64,000 nucleotides of DNA from Flavobacterium limicola (lineage in GTDB: Bacteria > Bacteroidota > Bacteroidia > Flavobacteriales > Flavobacteriaceae), in the NCBI RefSeq assembly GCF_003634755.1, contig NZ_RBXA01000002.1, forward strand, positions 537,347 through 601,346, read 5' to 3'. The notes beneath the pieces were generated by a model, which saw only the letters and a program-made list of their open reading frames with translations, was not told the DNA's origin and searched no databases. The position numbers were made by a program, and so were the translations under genes. Below, in pieces: positions 1 through 9,068 of the stretch; within the stretch, counting starts at the first letter, position 1, and every line of letters begins with the position of its first letter.

Positions 1-40
1 TTTTTAGAAATATATTTTATAATACACAGAATTTAATTCT

Positions 41-202
41 AAACATATAAGTCATATAAATTAAAGAAACTTATTTTTCAAATAATTGATATTAGTGCTA
101 ATATAAGCTAAATCGCTCTTTGTGAAGTTATGTTTTGCCTAAATGGAATAGTGATTTTAATTGCTTTAATTTAAACTAAAAACTTATCTGACTTATATGT
201 TT
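41..202. repeat. Inverted-repeat element, copy 1
   Basis: A 19-base arm at 41-59 (AAACATATAAGTCATATAA) is matched in inverted orientation at 184-202 with one mismatch, enclosing about 124 bases. The same arm motif flanks a similar-sized interval at 12135-12279. The element lies just beyond the stop codon of the minus-strand permease gene. The 124 enclosed bases hold no convincing gene. It resembles a miniature dispersed intergenic element or a long-range stem; its mobility is inference. Confidence 0.5.
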
Positions 203-213
203 GACAACTGTAC

Positions 214-981
214 TCATTTAAAAAACACATCATACGCAAAACGGATTAAAGTCCCCACAACCACAACCAAAAAGAAAATCCGAATGAAGCTGTTTCCTTT
301 GTTAATGGCTAGTTTTGCACCTATCCAACCACCCAAAGCATTACTGGCAGCCATTGGCAATGCTATTGCCCAAATGATTTTTCCTTTTAAAATGAACAAA
401 CAAATAGAACCAAAGTTTGTCGCCAGATTCACCATTTTAGCATTTGCAGAAGCGTGCAAAAAATCGAAACCCATAATAGCAATAAAAGCCACTACCAAAA
501 AACTTCCGGTTCCCGGTCCGATAAATCCATCGTACAACCCAACTATAAAACTGATTCCAATAGCATTCCAAATTTGAGTTCTTGGGGAATGATTTTTTTC
601 AATGTGTTGTCCAAAATTTTTCTTGGCGTACGTATAAATCACTAAAAAAGAAAGAACAACCAGTAATAACGGTTTCATGAAATCATTACTCACATACGTC
701 AATAAAGTAGAACCCAAAAATGCCGAAGGAAAGGCCAAAAGCATCATAATTGACAATAGTTTCCAGTTCATATCTACCTTTTTCAGATATTGATATGCTG
801 CAAAGGAAGTACCACTAAAAGCAGGAACTTTTAAGGTTCCAATTACGGTTGAAACAGGAAGATTGGGTAACAAAATCAATCCCATAGGTGTTTGAATCAA
901 TCCGCCACCACCCACAATTGCGTCAATAAATCCTGCAGCAAAGGCCGCTAAACAAAGTAAAACCAGAACATAAGTCTCCAT
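214..981 (-). CDS. TSUP (TauE/SafE) family membrane permease
   Basis: This is an inner-membrane protein of the TauE/SafE family, whose members move sulfur-containing anions or related organic acids; the substrate here is unknown. About 255 residues with seven or eight hydrophobic segments. The N-terminal half carries the family's glycine-rich turn GFIDAIVGGGGG-like (AGFIDAIVGGGG) followed by a TxxGTxK motif, and the repeat unit recurs in the second half (GLYDGFIGPGTG), as expected for this internally duplicated fold. I place the start at the ATG at 981; the reading frame extends four codons upstream to a TTG, which looks less likely. It stands alone, divergent from the gene at 1113. Identification of the family is firm, the substrate is not. 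Confidence 0.88.
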   Translation of the reverse strand: METYVLVLLCLAAFAAGFIDAIVGGGGLIQTPMGLILLPNLPVSTVIGTLKVPAFSGTSFAAYQYLKKVDMNWKLLSIMMLLAFPSAFLGSTLLTYVSNDFMKPLLLVVLSFLVIYTYAKKNFGQHIEKNHSPRTQIWNAIGISFIVGLYDGFIGPGTGSFLVVAFIAIMGFDFLHASANAKMVNLATNFGSICLFILKGKIIWAIALPMAASNALGGWIGAKLAINKGNSFIRIFFLVVVVGTLIRFAYDVFFK

Positions 982-1060
982 TATGATATTCAATTTTAAG
1001 TAATGCTGTTACGAGGAGCAAAAATACTATTCGGTTTCATTTATTGCTATTAAATAGAAA

Positions 1061-1090
1061 TTGATTTGTACTCAAAAAAGTATATTTTTG
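1061..1090 (+). promoter_or_regulatory. Candidate Bacteroidota promoter for the gene at 1113
   Basis: TTG at 1061-1063 is followed after 19 bases by TATTTTTG at 1083-1090, matching the Bacteroidota -33/-7 pattern (TTG, about 19 bases, TAnnTTTG). The -7 box ends 22 bases before the ATG at 1113, so the leader would be very short. Confidence 0.45.
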
Positions 1091-1112
1091 CTTTTTAAAT
1101 TTTCATATCAAA

Positions 1113-1634
1113 ATGGATTCAGCAAAAATCATAGAAATTCTGGCTTATACTATACCTTCATTAATTACCGGAGGAGTAGCTTATTATTTGTTCAATTCTT
1201 ATTTTAAAGACCAACAAAATACCAGACGCTGGTTGTTGCAAAAAGAAGCTCAAAAAGACGCTTTACCACTGCGTTTACAGGCCTACGAACGAATGGTTTT
1301 ATTTATGGAACGTATCAATCCCACTAAATTATTGATTCGGATTGCTCCTATTTCTAATGATAAAAACGATTACGAAAATTTGATAATTGCACAAATCGAA
1401 CAGGAATTTGAGCATAATTTAACGCAGCAAATATATATGTCAGACGAATGCTGGACAATCATTGTCACGGCAAAAAACAGTACTATTCAAATGATTCGAA
1501 AAGCGAATATGAGTGATCGTGTTGACAATGCCGATAAATTGCGTGAGGTACTTTTAAGTGATTTAATGGAAAAGCAATCTCCTAGCAATGCGGCTTTAGC
1601 TTACATCAAAAATGAAGTGAGCCAAATGTGGTAA
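1113..1634 (+). CDS. Conserved small membrane-anchored protein of unknown function
   Basis: A 173-residue protein with one hydrophobic segment near the N terminus (about residues 8-30, IPSLITGGVAYYLF), then a basic stretch and a soluble, mostly helical domain of about 135 residues facing the cytoplasm by the positive-inside rule. No catalytic motif is visible. The pattern (short anchor, then RRWLLQKEAQKDALPLRLQAYER-like basic helix) is one I associate with a flavobacterial family of unknown function. It is a single-gene unit with its own promoter candidate and ends 36 bases before the convergent aminopeptidase gene. A solo copy of the AACATATAAG repeat motif overlaps its stop codon (1633-1643). 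Confidence 0.75.
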   Translation: MDSAKIIEILAYTIPSLITGGVAYYLFNSYFKDQQNTRRWLLQKEAQKDALPLRLQAYERMVLFMERINPTKLLIRIAPISNDKNDYENLIIAQIEQEFEHNLTQQIYMSDECWTIIVTAKNSTIQMIRKANMSDRVDNADKLREVLLSDLMEKQSPSNAALAYIKNEVSQMW

Positions 1635-1670
1635 ACATATAAGTTTGTTAAATCCCTTTTGATTCAAAAC

Positions 1671-3734
1671 TTATTCTTTCAATAATCGGTTCAATTGAAA
1701 TTGTTCAGCTTCATTTAAATCCGGGACAATTTTTTCGAAAGAAACTCTCATTTCCGGATTTTTAAGTAGTTTTCTAATATTATCTCTACCAAATTTAGTG
1801 AATTGCCACATGTGATGCGTGGTAGCATTTACAAGGTTTTTCAAAACAATATCATTTATTATTTTGAAAGCAAGCAATTTCTCCAAAGCATTTTGCCTAG
1901 TATTCGCTTCATAATCAATTGATGAATATTGCATTAATTCGGTTTCCAAAGCTTGTTTATCAACCGTATAATTTGGTGTTGAAAGTGCTAAAGACAGCCA
2001 CAAAGTCCTCAAATTGTAATCATTGAAACCCATCCAATATTTTGATTTTTCAAGGTATTGAATGCGCTGCTCTGGAAAATTGTTCCATAAATTATAGAGC
2101 ACCAGTTCTTGTGTTTGATAAGATTTGTCCTCAAATAAAGTTTCATATTGCGTTCTGAAACTCTCCGGAATTTCATTCAATGCTGCAGCAACTGTTTGAC
2201 GTAATTGCACATTTTTAGTTGCTAAAGCTAAAATAAAAAGACTCTTTTTATCCTCCCATTTTTCATTTTTCAATTGATTTAGGATCGCTTCTTTTACAGA
2301 AAAATAAACGTCAGATAGCATTGTTTTTTCCAGAAAATCTCTTTTCTCTGATAACGGTTTATTTTTCAATTTATCAACTTCAAACAGCGTCTGAATTGCT
2401 TTATTTTTTAGCAATAAACCATTGGCTTGTTGCGTATTGAAAACCGTAGTTTCAAGCCATACTTTACTAAAATTATCCAAATCATAATCTGATACTTTTT
2501 TGATTTCATCAAAGAAATCTGCTGTATTCACATTCTGAAATGCCTGTTTTTTCAAATAGTTTTTTACCGCTTTTTTAAACGCCTTATCTCCTATTTCTTC
2601 ATGTAAAACAAAAAGTGCCCAAGCGCCTTTTTGATAAAAAGTCAACGAACTGGCTTTGGCATTTAAAACTGGAATCGTATCCGTTCGGGAAGCGAATTTT
2701 AATTGAGATGCAGACTCATATAATTTGGAATAAAAATAATCTTCTCCATAAATTTCCTTTTCTGCTAGCAACGCATAATAGGTCGCGAAACCTTCCTGCA
2801 ACCAATGGTGTTTTCCGCTTTCGGCAGTGACTAAATTCCCAAACCATTGATGCGCTAATTCATGTGCATTTACATTAGTGTAACTTCTGTCCTCAAAACC
2901 GGTAGAATCGACTACATAACGCGTGTTGAAAAGTGTTGCTGATGTATTTTCCATTCCGGCGTACAAGAAATCCCTAACTGGCGCTTGTTTGTATATTTCC
3001 CAAGGAAACTTTACTCCTATTTCCTTTTCTAAAAAATCAAACATCCGTTTTGAATCTCTATAGGTTGGTTCAAATTTGCCACCGTCTTTTGGTTCCAAAT
3101 ACATTTCTAAAGGAATTCCGGACTTAGATTTTTGACTGTTTTTTTCAAATTTTCCGATGGCAAGCATCAATAAATAGGAACTCATTGGCTTTTGCATTTG
3201 GTATTGCCAAACCGAAAGTCCATCAAGTCCTGATTTAAATTTCAAAATTCCATTTGAAATTACCTGATAGTTTTTATTATATACAACATTCAAATTGAAT
3301 ACCACTTTTTCATTCACATCATCAAAACTCGGAAACCAATGACTGGTATATTTTCCTTGTCCCTGCGTCCAAATTTGTAAATTATCATTTGCTGCTGAGC
3401 CAACGAAATACATTGTTTGTTTTGGCTTAGCCAAATACTGAAAAGTCAGGTTGTTTTTTCCTTTTTTGAACGGAAAAATAATTTGTAATTGTTTTTGCGT
3501 ATTGAGAAATTTAATGGATTTCCCGTTCAATTTCAAATCTGAAAACTCCATATTCTGTGTATCAATTTTAATCGTGTCAATGGATTTCAAAATCTCAAAA
3601 ACATAATCAACATCTCCAGAAACTGTTTTTTCACTTGGATTTACTACAATTTTTCCCAAAACCGATTTAAAATCAACAAATTGGGTTTGTTGGGCAAATG
3701 TGAACGTCGAAATAAAAAAGAAAAGGTATTTCAT
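1671..3734 (-). CDS. Exported M1 family zinc aminopeptidase
   Basis: A zinc metallopeptidase that removes N-terminal residues from peptides, probably in the periplasm or at the outer membrane. I start it at the ATG at 3734, which gives a clean signal peptide (MKYLFFFISTFTFAQQ); the frame runs ten codons further upstream without one. With this start (687 residues) the exopeptidase motif AGMEN is at residues 259-263, the zinc motif HELAH at 291-295 and the third zinc ligand Glu at 314 (WLQEGF). An N-terminal beta-sandwich domain precedes it and a helical HEAT-like C-terminal domain follows. The length fits the short bacterial M1 enzymes. A TAACTTTG box at 3762-3769 (minus sense) could be its -7 element. 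Confidence 0.93.
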   Translation of the reverse strand: MKYLFFFISTFTFAQQTQFVDFKSVLGKIVVNPSEKTVSGDVDYVFEILKSIDTIKIDTQNMEFSDLKLNGKSIKFLNTQKQLQIIFPFKKGKNNLTFQYLAKPKQTMYFVGSAANDNLQIWTQGQGKYTSHWFPSFDDVNEKVVFNLNVVYNKNYQVISNGILKFKSGLDGLSVWQYQMQKPMSSYLLMLAIGKFEKNSQKSKSGIPLEMYLEPKDGGKFEPTYRDSKRMFDFLEKEIGVKFPWEIYKQAPVRDFLYAGMENTSATLFNTRYVVDSTGFEDRSYTNVNAHELAHQWFGNLVTAESGKHHWLQEGFATYYALLAEKEIYGEDYFYSKLYESASQLKFASRTDTIPVLNAKASSLTFYQKGAWALFVLHEEIGDKAFKKAVKNYLKKQAFQNVNTADFFDEIKKVSDYDLDNFSKVWLETTVFNTQQANGLLLKNKAIQTLFEVDKLKNKPLSEKRDFLEKTMLSDVYFSVKEAILNQLKNEKWEDKKSLFILALATKNVQLRQTVAAALNEIPESFRTQYETLFEDKSYQTQELVLYNLWNNFPEQRIQYLEKSKYWMGFNDYNLRTLWLSLALSTPNYTVDKQALETELMQYSSIDYEANTRQNALEKLLAFKIINDIVLKNLVNATTHHMWQFTKFGRDNIRKLLKNPEMRVSFEKIVPDLNEAEQFQLNRLLKE

Positions 3735-3836
3735 TATTAGGGTATTTAATGCAGCGATTTCCAAAGTTACAAAGGTTTTCCAAACTAATCCGACTAATTT
3801 TGTAAGTTTACCTCCAGAAATTACAAGAAAATTACA

Positions 3837-4574
3837 TTGAAAAAGAAAGCGTTATTTAACTGGAGCAGCGGCAAAGATTCTGCGCTTGCCTTATATAAAA
3901 CATTACAAAATTCTGAATTCGAAATTAACTGTTTATTAACCAGTGTAAACCAACAACATCAGCGTATTTCTATGCATGGTGTAAGAGTTGAATTATTGCA
4001 ACAACAAGCCGAAAGCATTGGATTACCACTTGAAATCATGCAAATTCCTGAAATGCCAACCATGGAAGCCTATGAAAACGTTATGCGAGAAACATTGGCC
4101 AAACTAAAAAACAAAGGTGTAACCCATTCTATTTTTGGTGATATTTTTCTGGAAGATTTACGTAAATACCGTGAAGATAAATTAGCCGAAATGGGTTTTG
4201 AAGGGATTTTTCCGCTTTGGAAAATCCCAACTCACGAAATCATTCAAGAATTCCTAGCTTTAGGTTTTAAAACGATTGTGGTTTGTGTCAACGAACGATT
4301 CTTGGATAAAAGCTTTGTAGGTCGTGTGATTGACCAAAATTTCATCAATGATTTACCTGAAAATGTAGATGTTTGTGGCGAGAACGGTGAATTTCATACC
4401 TTCACTTTTGACGGTCCCATTTTTTCAAAACCAATTGCTTTTGAAATCGGCGAAATCGTGTACCGAAAATATGAAAAACCAGAAAAAGAAGATTCATCAG
4501 ATACCGCCTGCGATACAAGTTCTTCAGATGCCTTTGATTTCGGATTTTGGTATTGTGATTTGGTATCGAAATAG
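3837..4574 (+). CDS. Dph6-like ATP-pyrophosphatase (diphthine-ammonia ligase family)
   Basis: A 245-residue protein of the N-type ATP pyrophosphatase fold. The PP-loop is at the very N terminus (NWSSGKDSALAL, about residues 8-19). The C-terminal part holds the family motifs CVNERFLDKSFVGR and DVCGENGEFHTF, typical of the Dph6/MJ0570 group. In eukaryotes and archaea this group amidates diphthine on elongation factor 2; bacteria lack diphthamide, so the bacterial reaction is unknown and the annotated name should not be taken literally. The start is a TTG at 3837: no ATG lies upstream of the PP-loop in this frame. A TAATTTTG box at 3795-3802 may be its -7 element. Confidence 0.88.
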   Translation: MKKKALFNWSSGKDSALALYKTLQNSEFEINCLLTSVNQQHQRISMHGVRVELLQQQAESIGLPLEIMQIPEMPTMEAYENVMRETLAKLKNKGVTHSIFGDIFLEDLRKYREDKLAEMGFEGIFPLWKIPTHEIIQEFLALGFKTIVVCVNERFLDKSFVGRVIDQNFINDLPENVDVCGENGEFHTFTFDGPIFSKPIAFEIGEIVYRKYEKPEKEDSSDTACDTSSSDAFDFGFWYCDLVSK

Positions 4575-4594
4575 TTTCTCTAAAAAGAAAAAAC

Positions 4595-5815
4595 TTAGAC
4601 CACTAGTTCTTTTGCGCGAGCCAGTGTGAACTTAAATTTTGATCCTTTTCCCATCTCAGACTCAATTGCAATTGATCCTCCTAAATCCTCCACAATTTTT
4701 TTTACCGTTGCTAAACCTATTCCATTTCCTTTTACTCCGTATCGATCTACTTTTGAACCAACTTCAAAAATTTCAAAAATAGCTTTCTGATCTTCTTTTA
4801 AAATTCCAGGTCCATTATCACCGACAACTATTTTGTAAAAATCATTTTGTTCAATTATTTCAATTTCAATCTGTATGTTTTCTTTATCGTTATACTTTAT
4901 GGCATTAGTAACCAAATTTATCAATATTTGCTCCAATGCCGTTTTATTAGTGTAAAGAGAACTTACATTAGATTTAAAAGAAATAGAACAGTTATTATTG
5001 AATACAAAAAGATTAGAAAGTTCTTTTTCTAATATCGAAAGTTGAATTTCAGAATTATTGTCTTTTTCAGTAGCATTAGATTTGGTGTATGATAAGAGGC
5101 TGTCAATCATTTCTCTTAACTTAGACGAAGAACTTTTAATTAGATTAATGACTTCTTTTCCATCTTCATCAATAGATTCATTGTAATTATCAATAAAAAA
5201 GTCAGTCAACCCAGATATATTTGCCAAAGGAGATTTTAAATCGTGCGCAGCGATATAAGCAAATCGCTCCAGCTCTTGATTCTTTTGTTCCAATGCTTTC
5301 ATTGCTTTTTCTAGTTGCAATTTATTCAATCTTAATTCCAATAATTTCATTGTCTGTTCAGAAAGTGCTTTTAAAGAACGTATTTGGGCTGGAGTCAAAA
5401 CCTTTGGCTTGTGATCAATTACACATATAGTTCCTAATGGCAATCCATCCTCATTTGTCAACGGTACACCCGCATAAAAAATAACATTCGGTTGACCTAC
5501 AACTATTGGGTTATCATGAAAACGAATGTCATTTCTTGCATCTGGGATGACAAAAATATTTTTTGGATCATTGATTGCATAGGCGCAAAAAGAATAATCT
5601 CTTGGGGTTTCTGAAATATCTAATCCTGTGTGGGATTTAAACCATTGTCGTTCTTCATCTAGAAATGTGATTAGAGCAATTGGGGTTCCACATATTTGAG
5701 ATGCAATCAAAGTCAAATTATCATAATCTGCTTCTGGAAGCGTATCTAAAATAGAGTAGGATTCCAATAATTTAATTCTTTCTTCTTCTTTGATATACTT
5801 TTCTGGTACAATCAT
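4595..5815 (-). CDS. GAF-domain sensor histidine kinase (cytoplasmic)
   Basis: A 406-residue kinase with no membrane segment. Residues about 25-165 form a GAF domain of the kind that begins bacterial two-component kinases (CGTPIALITFLDEERQWF, then SFCAYAI). A coiled linker (about 160-180) leads to the HisKA helix pair with phosphoacceptor His191 in AAHDLKSPL, then a HATPase domain with N box (LVTNAIKYND), G1 box (GDNGPGI) and G2 box (GNGIGLATVKK). No receiver domain and no response regulator gene adjoins it, so it is an orphan kinase; its partner and signal are unknown. It converges with the Dph6-like gene, 20 bases apart. Confidence 0.93.
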   Translation of the reverse strand: MIVPEKYIKEEERIKLLESYSILDTLPEADYDNLTLIASQICGTPIALITFLDEERQWFKSHTGLDISETPRDYSFCAYAINDPKNIFVIPDARNDIRFHDNPIVVGQPNVIFYAGVPLTNEDGLPLGTICVIDHKPKVLTPAQIRSLKALSEQTMKLLELRLNKLQLEKAMKALEQKNQELERFAYIAAHDLKSPLANISGLTDFFIDNYNESIDEDGKEVINLIKSSSSKLREMIDSLLSYTKSNATEKDNNSEIQLSILEKELSNLFVFNNNCSISFKSNVSSLYTNKTALEQILINLVTNAIKYNDKENIQIEIEIIEQNDFYKIVVGDNGPGILKEDQKAIFEIFEVGSKVDRYGVKGNGIGLATVKKIVEDLGGSIAIESEMGKGSKFKFTLARAKELVV

Positions 5816-6118
5816 TCTTGTGGTATTTTTTATGCTTATTACTCAATACTGGATTCAACATTGCGTTTTATCCTTTCTTAAAAAGTACTGATATTTCTTG
5901 TTTTCGGTATGCAAAAGTACCTCTTTTCCAACTTTATACTTTAAAAAAACTCCGATTTTATGTAAATTTTAATACTATACAATCAGCTGTCCTCCATTTA
6001 ATTTTCCATTCTGAAAATATAAAAAACTCCTTTTATTTATTTTAAAATAGTCCTGTTTGGAATTGCAGAAAAAATTTAAAAAATAGTAACTAAGTTTAAC
6101 TTATTTAAAATAAAATCA
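5816..6118. other. Intergenic region with a possible promoter for the histidine kinase
   Basis: About 300 bases between the kinase start and the 3' end of the broken aminopeptidase. On the minus strand TACTTTTG occurs at 5912-5919, a match to the Bacteroidota -7 box about 97 bases upstream of the kinase ATG; no good TTG lies at the expected distance. A 75-codon open frame here on the plus strand has no ribosome site or family resemblance. Nothing else is evident. Confidence 0.4.
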
Positions 6119-7604
6119 TTAATCTAAACTTGGTAGCAAGAATGTATCCAAAACACTTTTTTCATTCATAAGAGCTTCAATTTCATTTGATTTTCTTGGT
6201 GCTTCCGCAGATAAATTTACGGGTCCATTTGTTGTAATTAAAATATCATCTTCAATTCGTACCGCTATACCCCACCATTTTTTATCACAATCACTATCAA
6301 TAGGAATGTAAATTCCAGGCTCTACAGTAACGACCATATCTGGTTCAAAAGCATTGTACAAACCTGGATCATGAACATCTAACCCAATATGATGCGAGGT
6401 CCCGTGTGGAAAATATTTTCTGGATTCTTGTTCTGTTTTAACGATTCCTAATTTCATTAAACCGCCGCTAATTATTTTACGAGCCACAGCATCAGGAGAT
6501 TTGAAACTATTCCCCACTTTTGCAGCAGCAATTCCCGCTTCTTGAGCTTCATAAACCAAATCATAGATTAGCTTTTGCTCAGTAGAAAATTTTCCGCTAG
6601 CAGGAATTGTTCGAGTTACATCAGCAGTATAGCCATGATATTCCGCGCCTAAATCCATTAAAACCAAATCGTTTTCAACTTTCATTTTGCTATTTTCTAT
6701 ATAATGTAACACACAGCCGTTATTACCAGCTCCCACGATTGATGGATACCCTTCAAACTCGCTGCCATATTTTTTATATACAAATTCGTGAATTCCCTGA
6801 ATTTCTGTCTCAGACATTCCCGGATGAATCGCTTTCATAATTTCGCGTTGTCCCATCGCCGAAATCCGAACGGCTTTTGTTAGCAAAACCAACTCTTCTT
6901 TGGATTTTTTCTCACGTAAACCCGCCATAAACGTCAAAATAGACTTGGTGTTTATAGTAGCTTTTTTTTGAGAAACACTTTTTTTGGTATTAATTTCATT
7001 TTGCACATTCGAATCCATTTGAGATTTCACTTTTTCATTAAAGCCAATCTGGGATTTAAACGCTCCAATTAACTTATATAAATCTGCTTTCTCATTTTTT
7101 GAATTTCGAGTATCTTCTTCAAATTCCTTAAAGAAAACAGTGTCAAAACCGGCATAATCAATCCCAGAATTTAAAAATACTACTCCATTCAAAGCATTTT
7201 CAAAACCCAACTCTTTTTTTAGCACCTTCAGTTCCCAAGCGAACTCCAGTCCATTGCTCCGCTCTTGGATTTTTTTCCTGAACGTATAATAATTCATTGA
7301 ATGACTTTCCCTCTTTATTGGTTTGATTTTTTGAAAAAATTACCAGAACTGAATTCGGCTCTTTATATCCTGTCAAATAATAAAAATCGGGATCTTGATG
7401 GTAGATGAAATCTACATCATTGGCTCGGTTCCGAATTGGATTACTAAAAAAAACTGCAACACTATTATTCGGCATTTTTGCACGTAAAGCTTCTCTTTTT
7501 TCTTTATGAAATTGAGCGGATAAATAATCGTTTGGAATACCGTTTTGAGCAATTGAAACACAAACAAAAAGTACAGTAAAAGCAAAAGAAAGTTTTAAGG
7601 ACAT
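6119..7604 (-). pseudogene. pepP: Exported Xaa-Pro aminopeptidase (PepP type), frameshifted
   Basis: Two overlapping open frames together encode one M24B aminopeptidase of about 465 residues. The first (7604 down to about 7200) has a signal peptide (MSLKLSFAFTVLFVCVSIAQ) and the aminopeptidase P N-terminal domain (NRANDVDFIYHQDPDFYYL). The second (entered near 7212, ending at 6119) continues that domain without a gap and carries the metal-binding pita-bread domain: Asp pair in DLGAEYHGYTADVTRT, His in HGTSHHIGLDVHDPG, Glu in VTVEPGIYIP and VRIEDDILI. The frames meet at seven A residues on the minus strand (plus positions 7214-7220); removing one A restores a seamless GAKKELGFENA. Either a one-base insertion inactivates the gene, or this is a sequencing error. 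All catalytic residues are intact downstream. Confidence 0.85.
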
Positions 7605-7853
7605 AGCGCTGAAATATTAGAGTTTTGAATAATAAAAACGACATTTTACAACAATTAATTGGTTTGTAAATTTATATATTTTTGTGTAGCATCTACTATT
7701 TTTAATAAAATGACTAATTGACTTCTGAACTTAAAATAGAAAAAGAGCATCAAAAGTTTTGCAACTCCCGAGTACTCTTTAGCAAAAGTGCTTCACAATC
7801 CTAAAATTAACCAAAACTAAACCTTATGAAAATGTTTAATAAGCACTTATAAT

Positions 7854-8279
7854 TTACTTTTTATATTCTAATCCGGGACCATCGCAATAACTCCATGTAC
7901 TGGACAAGGAATTATTCGCATTCAAAAGCAATATTTCTTTTTTATTTCCAAAACAGCTACCTATAATTTCGCTGTCATTGGGATAAGTTAGTTCAAAAGA
8001 TGTTCCGTCTGATTGAATTGTAGTCGTGTAGGTTCCAGAAATGGAAGTTTTAACCGAATTACTTTCTCTAGATTTTGTAAATGTTCCGTTAGTATTGAAA
8101 AAATAAAATTCCTGCCATTCCATTGCTGCGCCTGTAGTTTCAGAATTAGGAATAGAACCCGACATCGCAACCAAATTCCATTTTCCGTGATAACCAGTGC
8201 TATCTGTTGTTACACCATCATCCTTTGAACAGGAATTAAGGACAGTAAGAAAAATAAAGATAATGATTGGTGTTTTCAT
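7854..8279 (-). CDS. Small lipocalin-like lipoprotein
   Basis: A 141-residue exported lipoprotein. Starting at the ATG at 8279 gives a short signal peptide ending in the lipobox LNSC, with the lipidated Cys at residue 17 followed by SKDDG, a common flavobacterial lipoprotein N terminus. The frame extends 11 codons upstream, but that would bury the signal peptide. The mature part has a GKWNLVAMSG opening and alternating beta strands, as in the small lipocalin-like proteins of Bacteroidota, which usually have no assigned function. It is a single gene. About 250 bases separate it from the aminopeptidase start. Confidence 0.75.
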   Translation of the reverse strand: MKTPIIIFIFLTVLNSCSKDDGVTTDSTGYHGKWNLVAMSGSIPNSETTGAAMEWQEFYFFNTNGTFTKSRESNSVKTSISGTYTTTIQSDGTSFELTYPNDSEIIGSCFGNKKEILLLNANNSLSSTWSYCDGPGLEYKK

Positions 8280-8486
8280 GCGGAAAATTTTGTTGCTATG
8301 GATTAGACGCAATTTCTTGCAAAAGGTTGCGTCAAATTATAATTATTTTTTTCTAAAGTAAAAAAAGTTACAAATAGATTCTGAAACATCCTTGCTTTGA
8401 CTCTAAAAACAACGCAAATTCGGAAATTTCAAATGGATAGTACCATTTAAAAATTAGTGAATTAGCGGTTGAACTAGACTTAAGTC

Positions 8487-9032
8487 TTATTCTCTTTCCT
8501 CGTACATTTTAAGCAATTGCGTAACCGTATTCCAATTGCGGATTGTTGCAATAACATTCAGTTTTTTCTCAATGTATTTTTGATCGAAACGTGTTTTTCC
8601 GGCGCCAACAGCATATTTTATAAAAATTCTGTTGCCATCAATACTGGCTTCATCCGGTTTGAATTGACTAATTCTCAAATCATTCATACTGGTACTTTGC
8701 AATGTGGTCGAAATAAAGGCAACATATAACTTCTTAGTATCCATATCTTTTTCCTTCAAAAAAGGATTGTTCTTGAAACACGCTTCTAAATCTGCAGAAC
8801 CAATAACCACAACAGGCACTTCATGACCAAAAGCCTTGAAAATTTCCTGCTTTATTTTGAAACCAACAGCCGCAGGATTTTCTTCTTCGGTATCTACGAA
8901 AACATTCCCAGATTGAATATAGGTTTGAACATTATGAAAGCCAATGGCTTCCAAAGTCGTTTTTAGCGCCTCCATTTTTATCATACTGTGACCGGAAACA
9001 TTGATACCACGGAGTAAGCAAAGGTGAGTCAT
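8487..9032 (-). CDS. DUF1697 family protein
   Basis: A 181-residue cytoplasmic protein. The N terminus LCLLRGINVSGHSMIKM and the segment VQTYIQSGNVFVDT are hallmarks of DUF1697, a widespread bacterial family of unknown biochemical function. The length matches the family, so it looks complete. It is followed in the same direction, 36 bases upstream, by the coiled-coil membrane protein gene (9069-9653), so the two may be cotranscribed, but nothing links their functions. Confidence is high for the family and nil for the function. Confidence 0.88.
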   Translation of the reverse strand: MTHLCLLRGINVSGHSMIKMEALKTTLEAIGFHNVQTYIQSGNVFVDTEEENPAAVGFKIKQEIFKAFGHEVPVVVIGSADLEACFKNNPFLKEKDMDTKKLYVAFISTTLQSTSMNDLRISQFKPDEASIDGNRIFIKYAVGAGKTRFDQKYIEKKLNVIATIRNWNTVTQLLKMYEERE

Positions 9033-9068
9033 ATACTTTTATTTTTATAATTTTTTTTATACTAAGAA

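Noticed and set aside
197..577. Open frame on the plus strand opposite the TSUP permease
   Set aside because: It is the antisense of a well-supported membrane protein gene and shows no family resemblance.
4369..4629. Second open frame overlapping the 3' end of the Dph6-like gene
   Set aside because: The Dph6-like frame has strong family motifs to its end; the other frame has none.
5818..6045. 75-codon plus-strand open frame upstream of the histidine kinase
   Set aside because: No ribosome site, unusual phenylalanine- and leucine-rich content typical of AT-rich non-coding DNA, and it lies over the kinase's probable promoter.
7205..7225. Programmed -1 ribosomal frameshift in the aminopeptidase gene
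   Set aside because: The A run looks like a slippery site, but the downstream frame is +1, not -1, relative to the upstream frame, so the classic mechanism does not fit.
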